A stretch of DNA of 20,294 nt, taken from Bacillota bacterium. GTDB lineage: Bacteria > Bacillota_I > Bacilli_A > MOL361 > Turicibacteraceae. Position 1 is the stretch's first letter. Each line of letters starts with the position of its first letter. This document shows, piece by piece, positions 1 to 6,943 of the stretch. The translations under genes were made by a program, and so were the position numbers. The notes under the pieces are model-generated. The model made no database searches and was not told the DNA's origin. It saw only the letters and a program-made list of their open reading frames with translations. The stretch is taken from NCBI GenBank assembly GCA_003486705.1, contig DNGE01000144.1, positions 8,680 to 28,973 on the forward strand, written 5' to 3'.

Positions 1-31
1 CCCGTCATCCTCCACCATAATAAATTAACAT

Positions 32-106
32 TGGGCTATAGCCAAGCGGTAAGGCACCGGACTTTGACTCCGCCATGCGCTGGTTCGAATCCAGCTAGCC
101 CAGCCA
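32..106 (+). tRNA. tRNA-Gln (anticodon TTG), CCA encoded
   Basis: A full cloverleaf can be folded: 7-bp acceptor TGGGCTA/TAGCCCA, D-arm, anticodon loop CTTTGAC with TTG at 64-66, T-arm with GGTTCGAATCC and an encoded CCA at 104-106. It is the first of three closely spaced tRNAs, probably processed from one transcript. The anticodon stem is unusual at its base: a C faces a C at the 27-43 pair, whereas the other four pairs are normal. Confidence 0.96.
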
Positions 107-110
107 ATGT

Positions 111-186
111 GTCCTGCTAGCTCAGTTGGTAGAGCATCTGACTTTTAATCAGAGGGTCAGAGGTTCGAGTCCTCTGCAGGACACCA
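111..186 (+). tRNA. tRNA-Lys (anticodon TTT), CCA encoded
   Basis: Acceptor GTCCTGC/GCAGGAC, D-loop with AGTTGGTAGAGC, anticodon loop CTTTTAA with TTT at 144-146, T-arm GAGGTTCGAGTCCTC and CCA at 184-186. It lies 4 nt after the Gln tRNA, so the two are surely co-transcribed. Confidence 0.97.
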
Positions 187-199
187 TTTTTATATTAAT

Positions 200-283
200 G
201 CGGGTGTGGCGGAATTGGCAGACGCGCTAGATTTAGGCTCTAGTACCTTTGGTGTGCAGGTTCAACTCCTGTCACCCGCACCA
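200..283 (+). tRNA. tRNA-Leu (anticodon TAG), CCA encoded
   Basis: Class II tRNA with a long variable arm. Acceptor GCGGGTG/CACCCGC, anticodon stem CTAGA/TCTAG, loop TTTAGGC with TAG at 234-236, a variable arm around 244-256, T-arm CAGGTTCAACTCCTG and CCA at 281-283. It is the last tRNA of the run and is followed directly by a terminator. Confidence 0.96.
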
Positions 284-296
284 TATAAAGAATGTT

Positions 297-320
297 AACA
301 CCCTTAGGGGTGTTTTTTTT
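297..320 (+). terminator. Terminator of the tRNA cluster
   Basis: Stem AACACCC (297-303) with GGGTGTT (308-314), 4-nt loop, followed by a run of eight T. It begins 14 nt after the CCA of tRNA-Leu. Confidence 0.9.
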
Positions 321-396
321 ATGCCAAAAAGTTAGACACTTATATGACCTTTCAACATATGATATAGCAAACTGAGTGTTGGAAGGGGAGGGCATA

Positions 397-1443
397 ATGA
401 TTAGAATATTATCCATCGATGGTGGTGGAATTAGGGGAATTGTTCCAGCTACGATTTTAGTCTCCTTTGAAGCATACTTAAAAGAATATAGTGGAAATCG
501 TGATGCAAAAATAGGGGATTATTTTGATTTAATTGCTGGGACAAGCACGGGGAGTATTCTAACAGGTATTTATTTGTGTCCTGATAAATTAGGATCTATT
601 AACCCTAAGTATTCGGCACAAGATGCCTTAGATTTATATATGACAGAAGGTAAAAAGATATTTAATCAAACTTTTTTAAATACAATAAAATCTGGTTTTG
701 GTTTATATGGGCCTAAATATTCACCTAAACCTTTAGAAAAATTGTTATTACAATATTTTGATGATTATCAATTATCAGATATGATTAAACCTTGCTTAAT
801 TCCAGCGTATGATATTGGAGTTTCTGAGGGTTTATTTTTTAATCAGATTGATTATTTAAAGGACGACAATCGTAATTTATACGTTCGAGATGTGATTAGA
901 GGAAGTACGGCAGCCCCTACTTATTTTCCACCGGCAAACTTTAAAGGTGAAAAAGGGAATGAATTTACGTTAATTGATGGTGGTGTGTTAGCGAATAATC
1001 CATCACTATGTGCGTATATTGAAGCGTGTAAATATTTAAGATGTACAAATTCAGAAGATGTGATGCTTTTGTCCATTGGAACAGGAACAAAACAAGCTGA
1101 CTATTCGTATCAACTCACAAAAGGGTGGGGAGGGGCTCAATGGAGTTTTGGACTATTAAATATCTTATTTTCTGCAGCATCTGAGACGGTCGATCATCAA
1201 TTAAAAATATTATATCAAGGTGTTCCGTGGGAGAATCAGTATACGCGTGTAGAAGTTAATCTTAAAGAAGTAGGAATTAATACGGCACTAGATGATACCT
1301 CAGATCAGAACATGTTGGATTTATTAAAATTAGGAGATTCACTTACTAAAGAATATGAAGTGCAGTTGCGTGATTTTGCGAAGCAAGCGGTTAAAGAACA
1401 ACTTAAACGTGAGCGAGTAAAAAAAGGGAACAACATAAAATGA
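397..1443 (+). CDS. Patatin-like phospholipase / acyl hydrolase
   Basis: A 348-residue patatin-family protein, expected to cleave acyl chains from phospho- or other lipids at the membrane. It has the whole patatin signature: the oxyanion loop DGGGIRG (residues 8-14), the nucleophile elbow GTSTG with Ser50, and the DGG motif with catalytic Asp194 (IDGGVLANNP). I see no signal peptide or membrane helix, so the enzyme is probably cytoplasmic or peripheral. The start at 397 is chosen over a GTG at 376 because GGGGAGGG lies 5 nt upstream of the ATG. In sequence style it resembles the compact bacterial group that includes the CBASS effector CapV, but no nucleotide cyclase or other defence gene is next to it, so I call only the enzyme class. 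It stands alone after the tRNA cluster. Confidence 0.93.
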   Translation: MIRILSIDGGGIRGIVPATILVSFEAYLKEYSGNRDAKIGDYFDLIAGTSTGSILTGIYLCPDKLGSINPKYSAQDALDLYMTEGKKIFNQTFLNTIKSGFGLYGPKYSPKPLEKLLLQYFDDYQLSDMIKPCLIPAYDIGVSEGLFFNQIDYLKDDNRNLYVRDVIRGSTAAPTYFPPANFKGEKGNEFTLIDGGVLANNPSLCAYIEACKYLRCTNSEDVMLLSIGTGTKQADYSYQLTKGWGGAQWSFGLLNILFSAASETVDHQLKILYQGVPWENQYTRVEVNLKEVGINTALDDTSDQNMLDLLKLGDSLTKEYEVQLRDFAKQAVKEQLKRERVKKGNNIK

Positions 1444-1453
1444 GTAAAAGATG

Positions 1454-1482
1454 ACGTCAGACAGAAGGTGTGGCGTTTTTTT
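1454..1482 (+). terminator. Probable terminator of the patatin gene
   Basis: Imperfect stem ACGTCA (1454-1459) with TGGCGT (1471-1476), one G-T pair, 11-nt loop, then a T run to 1481. It starts 11 nt after the stop codon. Confidence 0.55.
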
Positions 1483-1836
1483 CTGCCTAATGATAAAGGA
1501 GAAGAGGAGACGTAAGCCAAAGAGAACAAAGTAAAAACCACAGCAATTTGCTTAGGTTATCATTGTGTTGACTCATACGAATGTTGTATCTGCTTAGGAA
1601 GAGAGAAACGACAGCTACTGGGCCAATCCGAACCCCTTGAGGGAGCGAATGATCTTTGTTTCATCGATTTTCATGGAATTTTGAAACCAGGGAGTGTGAT
1701 AAGATTAGAAAATATATTTGTATTACTAGGAAAATATTAACTAATTTGTATAAAAAGAACAGATTTAGCTACAATAACTACGAAGTATATGTTGTGATGC
1801 ATGAACACTAGATACATACATGGATGGAGGTCAAAC
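1483..1836. other. Long intergenic region, possibly encoding a structured RNA
   Basis: No convincing protein gene. The part at about 1545-1700 is less AT-rich than the rest and has several short inverted repeats: ATAC/GTAT (1575-1589), CCC/GGG around 1634-1643, and CGAATGA with TCATCG (1646-1666). The octamer TGCTTAGG occurs twice (about 1549 and 1591). This could be a leader RNA or small RNA, but I recognise no known class. A promoter for the next gene follows at 1746-1775. Confidence 0.35.
1746..1775 (+). promoter_or_regulatory. SigA-type promoter of the hydrolase-like gene
   Basis: TTGTAT (1746-1751), an 18-nt spacer and TACAAT (1770-1775), about 60 nt upstream of the chosen start codon at 1837. 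Confidence 0.5.
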
Positions 1837-3393
1837 ATGTTTAATAGAATAAAAAAATATCGAGCGTTTTTAATGATTGGTGGAGGAGTTGCCTTTATCT
1901 TTATTTTAACGTATGTCTTATCGATTTATTACCCAATACCGTCGGCTGAAGAGGAGCAAATAATAGATATAGTAGATTCATCAAGTATCACAGCGAATGT
2001 GGCTGTATCAAATAATACAGAATCAGTTGAGAATGTTAAACCCTTTATGCTTGGAAGTCAGACGTTTACTAATTCAGCTAAAGAAGAAATCACGGTTGAT
2101 TTAAAAGGAAAAATTGCCATACCGACTGCTGAAGGCGAATTACCTATAGTTTTTATCATACCGAGTCAATCTTCATTAGTCTATGACTCAAACGATTATG
2201 AAGTTATCTTATCAGAAATTGCAAAGAAAAATTGTGTTGCAATCTATTTAGATTTGGCAGAATTATTAACAAACGAACAACAAGATATGAATTTAGTGAA
2301 ACAAGTCTTTAATGCGTATCGCGATGAATTAAACGCCATTATTTTGGGTGAAAAAACGACAGCAAGTCTTGATTTAGTGAATAAAGCCTCGTTCTCAAAA
2401 GTTATTATGATCGGATTTGAAGAAAGTGTGGAGGCGATTTATGGAATTAGTGAGGATCAATTAAGCCAACAACAACTTAATTTAGAAAGTATCTTACTCA
2501 TTAATCCTAAAAAAACAGAAGAGGCCATCTATTCATATCCAGATGTTTTAACAAGCTTTTTAATTGATAGTTCGTTGACTGATGTTGAATCACTATCAAG
2601 TCTTAAATTATTTGAAGAATATCGTCAAGAAAAAGCAAGGCAATCTTTAACGTCATACACGCTTATTGAATCAGACTATGAATCATGCGTGACAGAAGAT
2701 GAAAACAGCCAAAACCAACTTGATGAACAAGCGTCAACTAAACAAGAACCTGATACAAAATTTTTGACACAATTTATTGGAGATTTTTTAAGTGCAACAT
2801 TTGATTCAGAAAGTGAAAATCCAATCTTTTCAGTAACGACTGCACTTCCGGACACATTATATCAAAAGAAAGTAAGATCAGCGTTAATTGTTCCAAATAC
2901 GTTACGCCTAATCAATCCGTTTATTGAGGAAAAAGCAACGCTTAATACATTAGGTGGAAACAATGAAGTAAACAATTTGAAGATGGAACATGAAACGGGA
3001 GATGTTTCAATTTTTAGATTAAGTTTAGAAGAAACCCCTGCAACCTTAAGTATTGAAATTCCCGAAGAATTTAAAAACTTGAGTCAATATGATAATATCT
3101 CAATGTACATGAGTGTTTGTACGAATAATGATTCAAGCACCACCCAAAGTACAGAGATTTCAATGGTGTTAACGGATGAAACCGGTCAGAGTTCAACTGT
3201 AACAGAAACAGCCATTATTTCACCTTGTGATGCTAAACATGGCTATCACTTAAGTGATGAGCGATTTGTTCTAAGTCAATTTACAGGAATTGATTTAAAT
3301 GCCATCTCAGAAATAAAAATTGAACTAACAGATCAATCCATTAAGACTATTGTATTAGGTGACTTATCTTTAGTAAAGAAACCAAAAGAATAG
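1837..3393 (+). CDS. Membrane-anchored protein with degenerate alpha/beta-hydrolase fold
   Basis: A 518-residue protein with a single N-terminal membrane helix (about residues 10-31, no lipobox), so it is most likely anchored with its body outside the cell. Residues about 100-280 read like an alpha/beta-hydrolase core: a strand ELPIVFIIPS, a helix, VAIYLDL, then SKVIMIGFEESVEAIYG where a nucleophile elbow would sit. There the usual GxSxG is GFEES, with Glu in place of Ser, so classical catalysis looks lost. Residues about 365-518 form a beta-rich domain (FKNLSQYDNISMYMSV, VLTDETGQSS, LGDLSLVKK) like the C-terminal sandwich of large secreted hydrolases as I remember them from Actinobacteria. 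The start at 1837 has GGAGG 8 nt upstream, which is better than the in-frame ATG at 1801. The hydrolase assignment comes from pattern reading. Function unknown. Confidence 0.75.
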   Translation: MFNRIKKYRAFLMIGGGVAFIFILTYVLSIYYPIPSAEEEQIIDIVDSSSITANVAVSNNTESVENVKPFMLGSQTFTNSAKEEITVDLKGKIAIPTAEGELPIVFIIPSQSSLVYDSNDYEVILSEIAKKNCVAIYLDLAELLTNEQQDMNLVKQVFNAYRDELNAIILGEKTTASLDLVNKASFSKVIMIGFEESVEAIYGISEDQLSQQQLNLESILLINPKKTEEAIYSYPDVLTSFLIDSSLTDVESLSSLKLFEEYRQEKARQSLTSYTLIESDYESCVTEDENSQNQLDEQASTKQEPDTKFLTQFIGDFLSATFDSESENPIFSVTTALPDTLYQKKVRSALIVPNTLRLINPFIEEKATLNTLGGNNEVNNLKMEHETGDVSIFRLSLEETPATLSIEIPEEFKNLSQYDNISMYMSVCTNNDSSTTQSTEISMVLTDETGQSSTVTETAIISPCDAKHGYHLSDERFVLSQFTGIDLNAISEIKIELTDQSIKTIVLGDLSLVKKPKE

Positions 3394-3425
3394 AAAAACC
3401 TCGCACAGTTGCGAGGTTTTTCTAT
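3394..3425. terminator. Bidirectional terminator between convergent genes
   Basis: Perfect 11-bp stem AAAACCTCGCA (3395-3405) with TGCGAGGTTTT (3410-3420), 4-nt loop, and T runs on both strands. It closes the plus-strand hydrolase-like gene and the minus-strand gene ending at 3443. Confidence 0.92.
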
Positions 3426-3442
3426 TGGGGAAGAGAGAAAGA

Positions 3443-3754
3443 TTATTCCTCTAAAGAGTCTTTTAAACTTGCCACAACTTTTTTAGCTTTTTTTGCAGCT
3501 TTTTCTGTTTTATGAACAAGTGATTCTCCAGCAAATTCAACATCTGCCACAGCAGAAGACGTTGCTTGATTCACTTTTTTAGCTAATTTTTTTGCACTGT
3601 GTACGACTTCTTCAGATGCAAATTCAACATTCCCAACAGCACTTGCTGTTAATTCGCTTAAATTTTGTTGAGCTGAACGAGCTACAGAAACTGCGTTTTG
3701 TTCTAATGCTTTAGCACTATCTACAGCTTTTTTGTAGTTATCTTTTTTTGCCAT
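3443..3754 (-). CDS. Small amphipathic helical repeat protein (phasin/apolipoprotein-like)
   Basis: A 103-residue, Ala/Lys/Glu-rich protein without Cys, Trp or membrane helices. Almost all of it should be amphipathic helix. Two copies of a roughly 29-residue unit are visible: ASAVGNVEFASEEVVHSAKK (from residue 37) and SSAVADVEFAGESLVHKTEK (from residue 66), each followed by a Lys/Ala-rich tail. A weaker third copy may precede them (residues 17-35). Such proteins often coat lipid or polymer surfaces, bind DNA, or act as stress-protective LEA-like proteins; I cannot choose between these. The start at 3754 has GAGGAGG 9 nt upstream. It shares a terminator with the convergent gene. Confidence 0.8.
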   Translation of the reverse strand: MAKKDNYKKAVDSAKALEQNAVSVARSAQQNLSELTASAVGNVEFASEEVVHSAKKLAKKVNQATSSAVADVEFAGESLVHKTEKAAKKAKKVVASLKDSLEE

Positions 3755-4105
3755 CTTAATATGCCTCCTCATAGGAATCTCCTTCTTGAAAAATTGACAT
3801 TAAATTCAAAAAGGTAATACTATTATTTGCAGTTTATTGTCATATATTCGAAAAAATAGAAAAATAGTGCTGTGGTAAAATGTTTTTGTAACTTTAAAAC
3901 GACTTTAGTAATAATGTCTGATGCAATGTAATATAAAAATAGTAAGACGGAATTGTTCAATATGATAAAAGTCATATATTCCAATCATCTCAGTCATTTT
4001 ATTTAATCTTTTTTAGGAGCTAATCATTGAATCATTTTGAACGATATCACTTAATAGTTCATAACATATTATCAAGACTGTGCATTTAATAGGGGAGGAA
4101 TGATT
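3755..4105. other. Divergent intergenic region with promoter signals
   Basis: AT-rich spacer between the minus-strand repeat protein and the plus-strand gene at 4106. On the plus strand TTGACA (3794-3799), 18-nt spacer and TACTAT (3818-3823) form a good promoter, which would give a leader of about 275 nt or a separate small RNA. A clear minus-strand promoter was not found. No protein gene is supported here. Confidence 0.4.
3794..3823 (+). promoter_or_regulatory. Plus-strand promoter far upstream of the 4106 gene
   Basis: A perfect TTGACA, an 18-nt spacer and TACTAT. The nearest plus-strand start codon is about 280 nt downstream, so the RNA would have a long 5' leader. Confidence 0.5.
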
Positions 4106-4600
4106 GTGCACTGGAGTCAAGTCACATCTGAAATTGAATTAAGAACACTGGGCTCATTTCAAGTTGTTAAAAATCAAGTTGAATACGATGTAGAACCGTA
4201 TTTTAAAATTAGATGTAGAAGTTGGAAGGACTTGTATGAGCAAGTTAAAAACCTTCAAGAATTAAGTCATTTATTATTAGAAAATGAAATGAATGAACTT
4301 CAACAATTAAGAATTGAAAAAAGTAAAGTGGAAAAGAAGGTTAAACCAGAATACTTTTTGAGTTATGAAGATGCATATATTTTTTATTTACTTGAATTAG
4401 AAGGTAACTCTAGATTTAAAAAATTAAACATGACGCGAGCATTATATCATAATCGTGAAAAAGCAACTATTTGGTATCAAAATATATGCTCGATTATCCA
4501 TCCATCAATTTGTCATCACCCAAAAGCAGAATCTGCAATGATTGTTCTAAATGATATTTACAAAAAAATGATAGATGAACAAAATGTTAAATATAATTAA
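4106..4600 (+). CDS. Uncharacterised protein with C-terminal J-domain-like segment
   Basis: A 164-residue soluble protein of no family I can name with certainty. The N-terminal third is mixed; residues about 40-80 are strongly charged and helical (coiled-coil-like). The last 50 residues resemble the core of a DnaJ J-domain: a helix NREKATIWYQNICSII, then HPS at 132-134 where J-domains have HPD, then a helix AESAMIVLNDIYKKM. The Asp of HPD is needed for Hsp70 stimulation in known J-proteins, so this segment may not act as a normal co-chaperone. GTG at 4106 is preferred as start, since GGGGAGG (4092-4098) is 7 nt upstream; the ATG at 4100 is only 1 nt from it. It is monocistronic and convergent with the transporter gene. 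Confidence 0.75.
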   Translation: MHWSQVTSEIELRTLGSFQVVKNQVEYDVEPYFKIRCRSWKDLYEQVKNLQELSHLLLENEMNELQQLRIEKSKVEKKVKPEYFLSYEDAYIFYLLELEGNSRFKKLNMTRALYHNREKATIWYQNICSIIHPSICHHPKAESAMIVLNDIYKKMIDEQNVKYN

Positions 4601-4602
4601 TT

Positions 4603-4642
4603 AAAAAGACGATTCCACGTTAGTTGTGAAATCGTCTTTTTA
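4603..4642. terminator. Bidirectional terminator
   Basis: Long stem AAAAAGACGAT (4604-4614) with ATCGTCTTTTT (4631-4641), extended by CAC/GTG inside. T runs appear on both strands. It ends the gene at 4600 and the minus-strand transporter ending at 4648. Confidence 0.9.
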
Positions 4643-4647
4643 TATGT

Positions 4648-6003
4648 CTAAATAATTCCTAATTCATATAAGAACACAATGGCAATGGCCACAGGTGCAA
4701 TGAATTTAGTAATTGTAATAAATAGCATCGTCTTTTTAATGTCTTTAGAACCTTGTTGTAATTCTTCTTGTAAGGTTTGTTTATTAAAGAAGAAGCCAAC
4801 GAAGATAATAATGAATAACCCACCAAGTGGTAATAATATTTTTGCAGTAAAGGCATCCATAAAATCAAATAACGATAATCCAAACAATGATAAGGTTGAA
4901 TCAGGCGTTTGAGATAATGAAGCAAGCGCCCCAATAAAGGCAATCGTTAATCCAGCTAATAAGATGGCTTTCGTGCGATTAAAGTTTAATTCTTCAATGA
5001 TGTATGAAATGATAACCTCGAAAATTGAAACAGCAGATGTTAAAGCGGCAATAAATAATAAGAAGAAGAACAATGCTCCAAAAATTGCCCCCCCTTGCAT
5101 TTGTAAAAAGACATTTGGTAATGTAATGAAAACCAGTCCAGGTCCTGCTGTTGGATCAATATTAAAGGCAAATACAGCAGGGAAAATTGCAAGTCCTGCA
5201 AGTAAAGCAATCATAGTATCTGCTGCTGCAATACTAAATGTTGTACTTGTTAAATTTTCTTTTTTGCTGATGTATGAACCATAAGTTAACATTGTTCCCA
5301 TCCCAACACTTAAAGAGAAGAATGAGTGACCTAAAGCTTCTAAAATGGAACTTGCTGATAATGCAGAAAAGTCAGGTTTTAATAAAAATTCGATTCCAGC
5401 TTCTGCTCCCGGAAGGGTAATGGCACGAACCACAAGTAAGACGATAATCCCTAGTAGTCCAGGCATTAAAACTTTACTATATTTTTCGATTCCATCTTTA
5501 ATTCCACCTAATACAATGACTAAGCATAAAGCAATAAAGATTAATGTATAAACGATAGGTAAAAAGGTACTTGATGAAAAGGTGTTAAAGGTATTTGTAA
5601 TATCTGCTGACGTCATATTAGCAAAAGCATTTGTCACAGATAAAAAGAAATAATGAATAGTATACCCTGCAATAACTGTATAAAAACCTAAAATCATAAA
5701 GGCAGCAATAATTCCCATCCACCCAATTCCAAACCAAGGCTTTCCAGGTGCTGCTTTTTTAAATGAGCGAACAGCATTGGCTTGTCCGAAACGCCCAATA
5801 ATAAATTCTGATAAAAGAACAGGTACCCCAACTAGGGCAATACATAATAAATAAACTAAAATAAATGCAGATCCCCCATTTTCACCTACGATATAAGGGA
5901 ACTTCCAAATGTTACCTAATCCTACTGCTGATCCTGCAGCAGCCGCAATAATACCAAAGCGTGACGTAAAACCATCACGTGGTGATGATACTGTTTGACT
6001 CAT
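4648..6003 (-). CDS. Sodium:neurotransmitter symporter (NSS/SNF) family transporter
   Basis: A 451-residue integral membrane protein of the LeuT-fold NSS family. Known bacterial members take up amino acids with sodium. The family hallmark of helix 1 is present (GSAVGLGNIWKFPY, residues 24-37), as is the broken helix 6 (LSVGMGTMLTYGSY) and the sodium-site segment of helix 8 (ALTSAVS). I count 11 membrane helices rather than 12, as in Tyt1 and MhsT. Gly28 stands where animal serotonin and dopamine transporters have the amine-binding Asp (Asp98 of SERT), which favours an amino acid substrate over serotonin. The start at 6003 has AGGAGG 8 nt upstream; a TTG two codons earlier is less likely. An inverted repeat lies in its leader (6028-6050). 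Confidence 0.95.
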   Translation of the reverse strand: MSQTVSSPRDGFTSRFGIIAAAAGSAVGLGNIWKFPYIVGENGGSAFILVYLLCIALVGVPVLLSEFIIGRFGQANAVRSFKKAAPGKPWFGIGWMGIIAAFMILGFYTVIAGYTIHYFFLSVTNAFANMTSADITNTFNTFSSSTFLPIVYTLIFIALCLVIVLGGIKDGIEKYSKVLMPGLLGIIVLLVVRAITLPGAEAGIEFLLKPDFSALSASSILEALGHSFFSLSVGMGTMLTYGSYISKKENLTSTTFSIAAADTMIALLAGLAIFPAVFAFNIDPTAGPGLVFITLPNVFLQMQGGAIFGALFFFLLFIAALTSAVSIFEVIISYIIEELNFNRTKAILLAGLTIAFIGALASLSQTPDSTLSLFGLSLFDFMDAFTAKILLPLGGLFIIIFVGFFFNKQTLQEELQQGSKDIKKTMLFITITKFIAPVAIAIVFLYELGII

Positions 6004-6466
6004 ATTCAATTCCTCCTACTTAACTACGTGTTTCCAACTGTTTGGAACACTCCTACAAATTTACTTCTAAGTACTAACTGTCTACTAAACTACCTACCTA
6101 CTTTAAGATCATCTACCAATTCTGGCTATTTAAAATGCGTAATGTTTTAAATAGAACTAGCTTAAAGTTGAACTAATTTTATCATACGAAGATATATTTG
6201 AAAAGAAGAAATTTGGTTTTCAAACTAAAAATATTAATAAACGACCGTTTTTTGAGTGATTTATTGTGGTTCAGGAACCTAATAATATGATAAATGGCAG
6301 TTGATTAATCGGTAGAAACAAAGCTAAGACTCAAAAAGGAAGTGAAACGTTAGCGGGTGAGATTAGTCATAATTTGATTTGTTTAACAGAAGTAGGGTAT
6401 AGCTAAATAAAGATTGGAAAAACTATAATTTGTTGGTTAAGTTTAATGTTATTGGAGTGTGTAATT
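6004..6466. other. Divergent regulatory region between transporter and DUF1540 genes
   Basis: No coding region is supported. The minus-strand half is the transporter leader, pyrimidine-rich on the plus strand at 6050-6110, with the hairpin at 6028-6050. Minus-strand -10-like sequence TATGAT overlaps about 6182-6188, but no clear -35 was found. The plus-strand half has a promoter candidate for the DUF1540 gene: TTGATT (6374-6379), 18 nt, TATAGC (6398-6403). Confidence 0.4.
6028..6050 (-). promoter_or_regulatory. Inverted repeat in the transporter mRNA leader
   Basis: GTGTTTCCAA (6028-6037) pairs with TTGGAACAC (6042-6050) with one bulged base and a 4-nt loop. It lies about 25 nt before the transporter start and 11 nt before its ribosome binding site. 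It has no T run, so it is not a terminator. It could be an operator or an mRNA-stabilising hairpin. Confidence 0.45.
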
Positions 6467-6787
6467 ATGTCCTTAAAATGTAGTGTGCGTAGTTGTTGTC
6501 ATAATGATGATAGTGGAAAATGTTATGCAAGTGTCGTTCAGATTCGTGGCGCACAATCTTTATGTACAGATGAAACACTATGCAAAAGTTTTCATTCACA
6601 AACGTCTTGTCGTCCATGTGACGATACAGAGTTTGGTTGTGAATTTAATGCAGCAAAATTGGCTGCAGATGTGAAAAATATCAAATGTAGCGCTGCACAT
6701 TGTAAACACAATGTATCTAATCGTTGTTCGGCAACACATGTACAAGTTAATCGTGAAACAGCGAGTTGTGAAACATTTGAAATGTAA
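6467..6787 (+). CDS. Protein with two DUF1540 Cys-rich modules
   Basis: A 106-residue protein with 14 Cys. Two DUF1540-type units can be seen: residues 4-43 (CSVRSCCHNDDSGKC ... LCKSF) and residues 73-106 (IKCSAAHCKHNVSNRC ... SCETF), each with the C-x(4)-C-x2-N-x(4-5)-C-A/S pattern and a closing C-x-(T/S)-F. The spacer between them has three further Cys. DUF1540 proteins are small, probably metal-binding, common in endospore-forming Bacillota, and of unknown function. The start at 6467 follows TGGAGTG by 8 nt; an ATG at 6446 is in frame but has no site. A hairpin follows the stop. Confidence 0.88.
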   Translation: MSLKCSVRSCCHNDDSGKCYASVVQIRGAQSLCTDETLCKSFHSQTSCRPCDDTEFGCEFNAAKLAADVKNIKCSAAHCKHNVSNRCSATHVQVNRETASCETFEM

Positions 6788-6792
6788 CGGTA

Positions 6793-6819
6793 AAGGACGA
6801 AATGTATATTTCGTCCTTA
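6793..6819 (+). terminator. Hairpin downstream of the DUF1540 gene
   Basis: Perfect 11-bp stem AAGGACGAAAT (6793-6803) with ATTTCGTCCTT (6808-6818), 4-nt loop. The T tract is poor, so termination may be partial. Confidence 0.65.
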
Positions 6820-6878
6820 TTCCAACGTCGAAGTTAACTAGCAGTTGATTTTATTAACTTAAGTCTACTTTAATTCGA

Positions 6879-6907
6879 TTGTATATTGTGTGATTTGAAC
6901 ATATAAT
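6879..6907 (+). promoter_or_regulatory. SigA-type promoter of the ABC operon
   Basis: TTGTAT (6879-6884), a 17-nt spacer and a perfect TATAAT (6902-6907), 37 nt upstream of the regulator's start codon. Confidence 0.75.
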
Positions 6908-6943
6908 GGAAAGGTATGGAATACTAGGCGGTGGGGTGAGTGA

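Noticed and set aside
1305..1541. A minus-strand frame over the end of the patatin gene
   Set aside because: It overlaps a well supported gene, lacks a ribosome binding site and has low-complexity composition.
1610..1650. Words CGACAGCTA and CCAATCCG that recall the ydaO (c-di-AMP) riboswitch
   Set aside because: They are in the wrong order, the other conserved segments are missing, and the next gene has its own promoter downstream.
397..3393. A CBASS-type defence pair made of the patatin gene and its neighbour
   Set aside because: The neighbour has none of the features of a CD-NTase. It has a membrane anchor and a hydrolase-like fold, and the two genes have separate terminator and promoter.
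6380..6400. GTTTAA and GGGTAT, as in a SigB-type general-stress promoter upstream of the DUF1540 gene
   Set aside because: The spacing is only 8 nt, against the 12-15 nt needed. A SigA reading (6374-6403) fits better.
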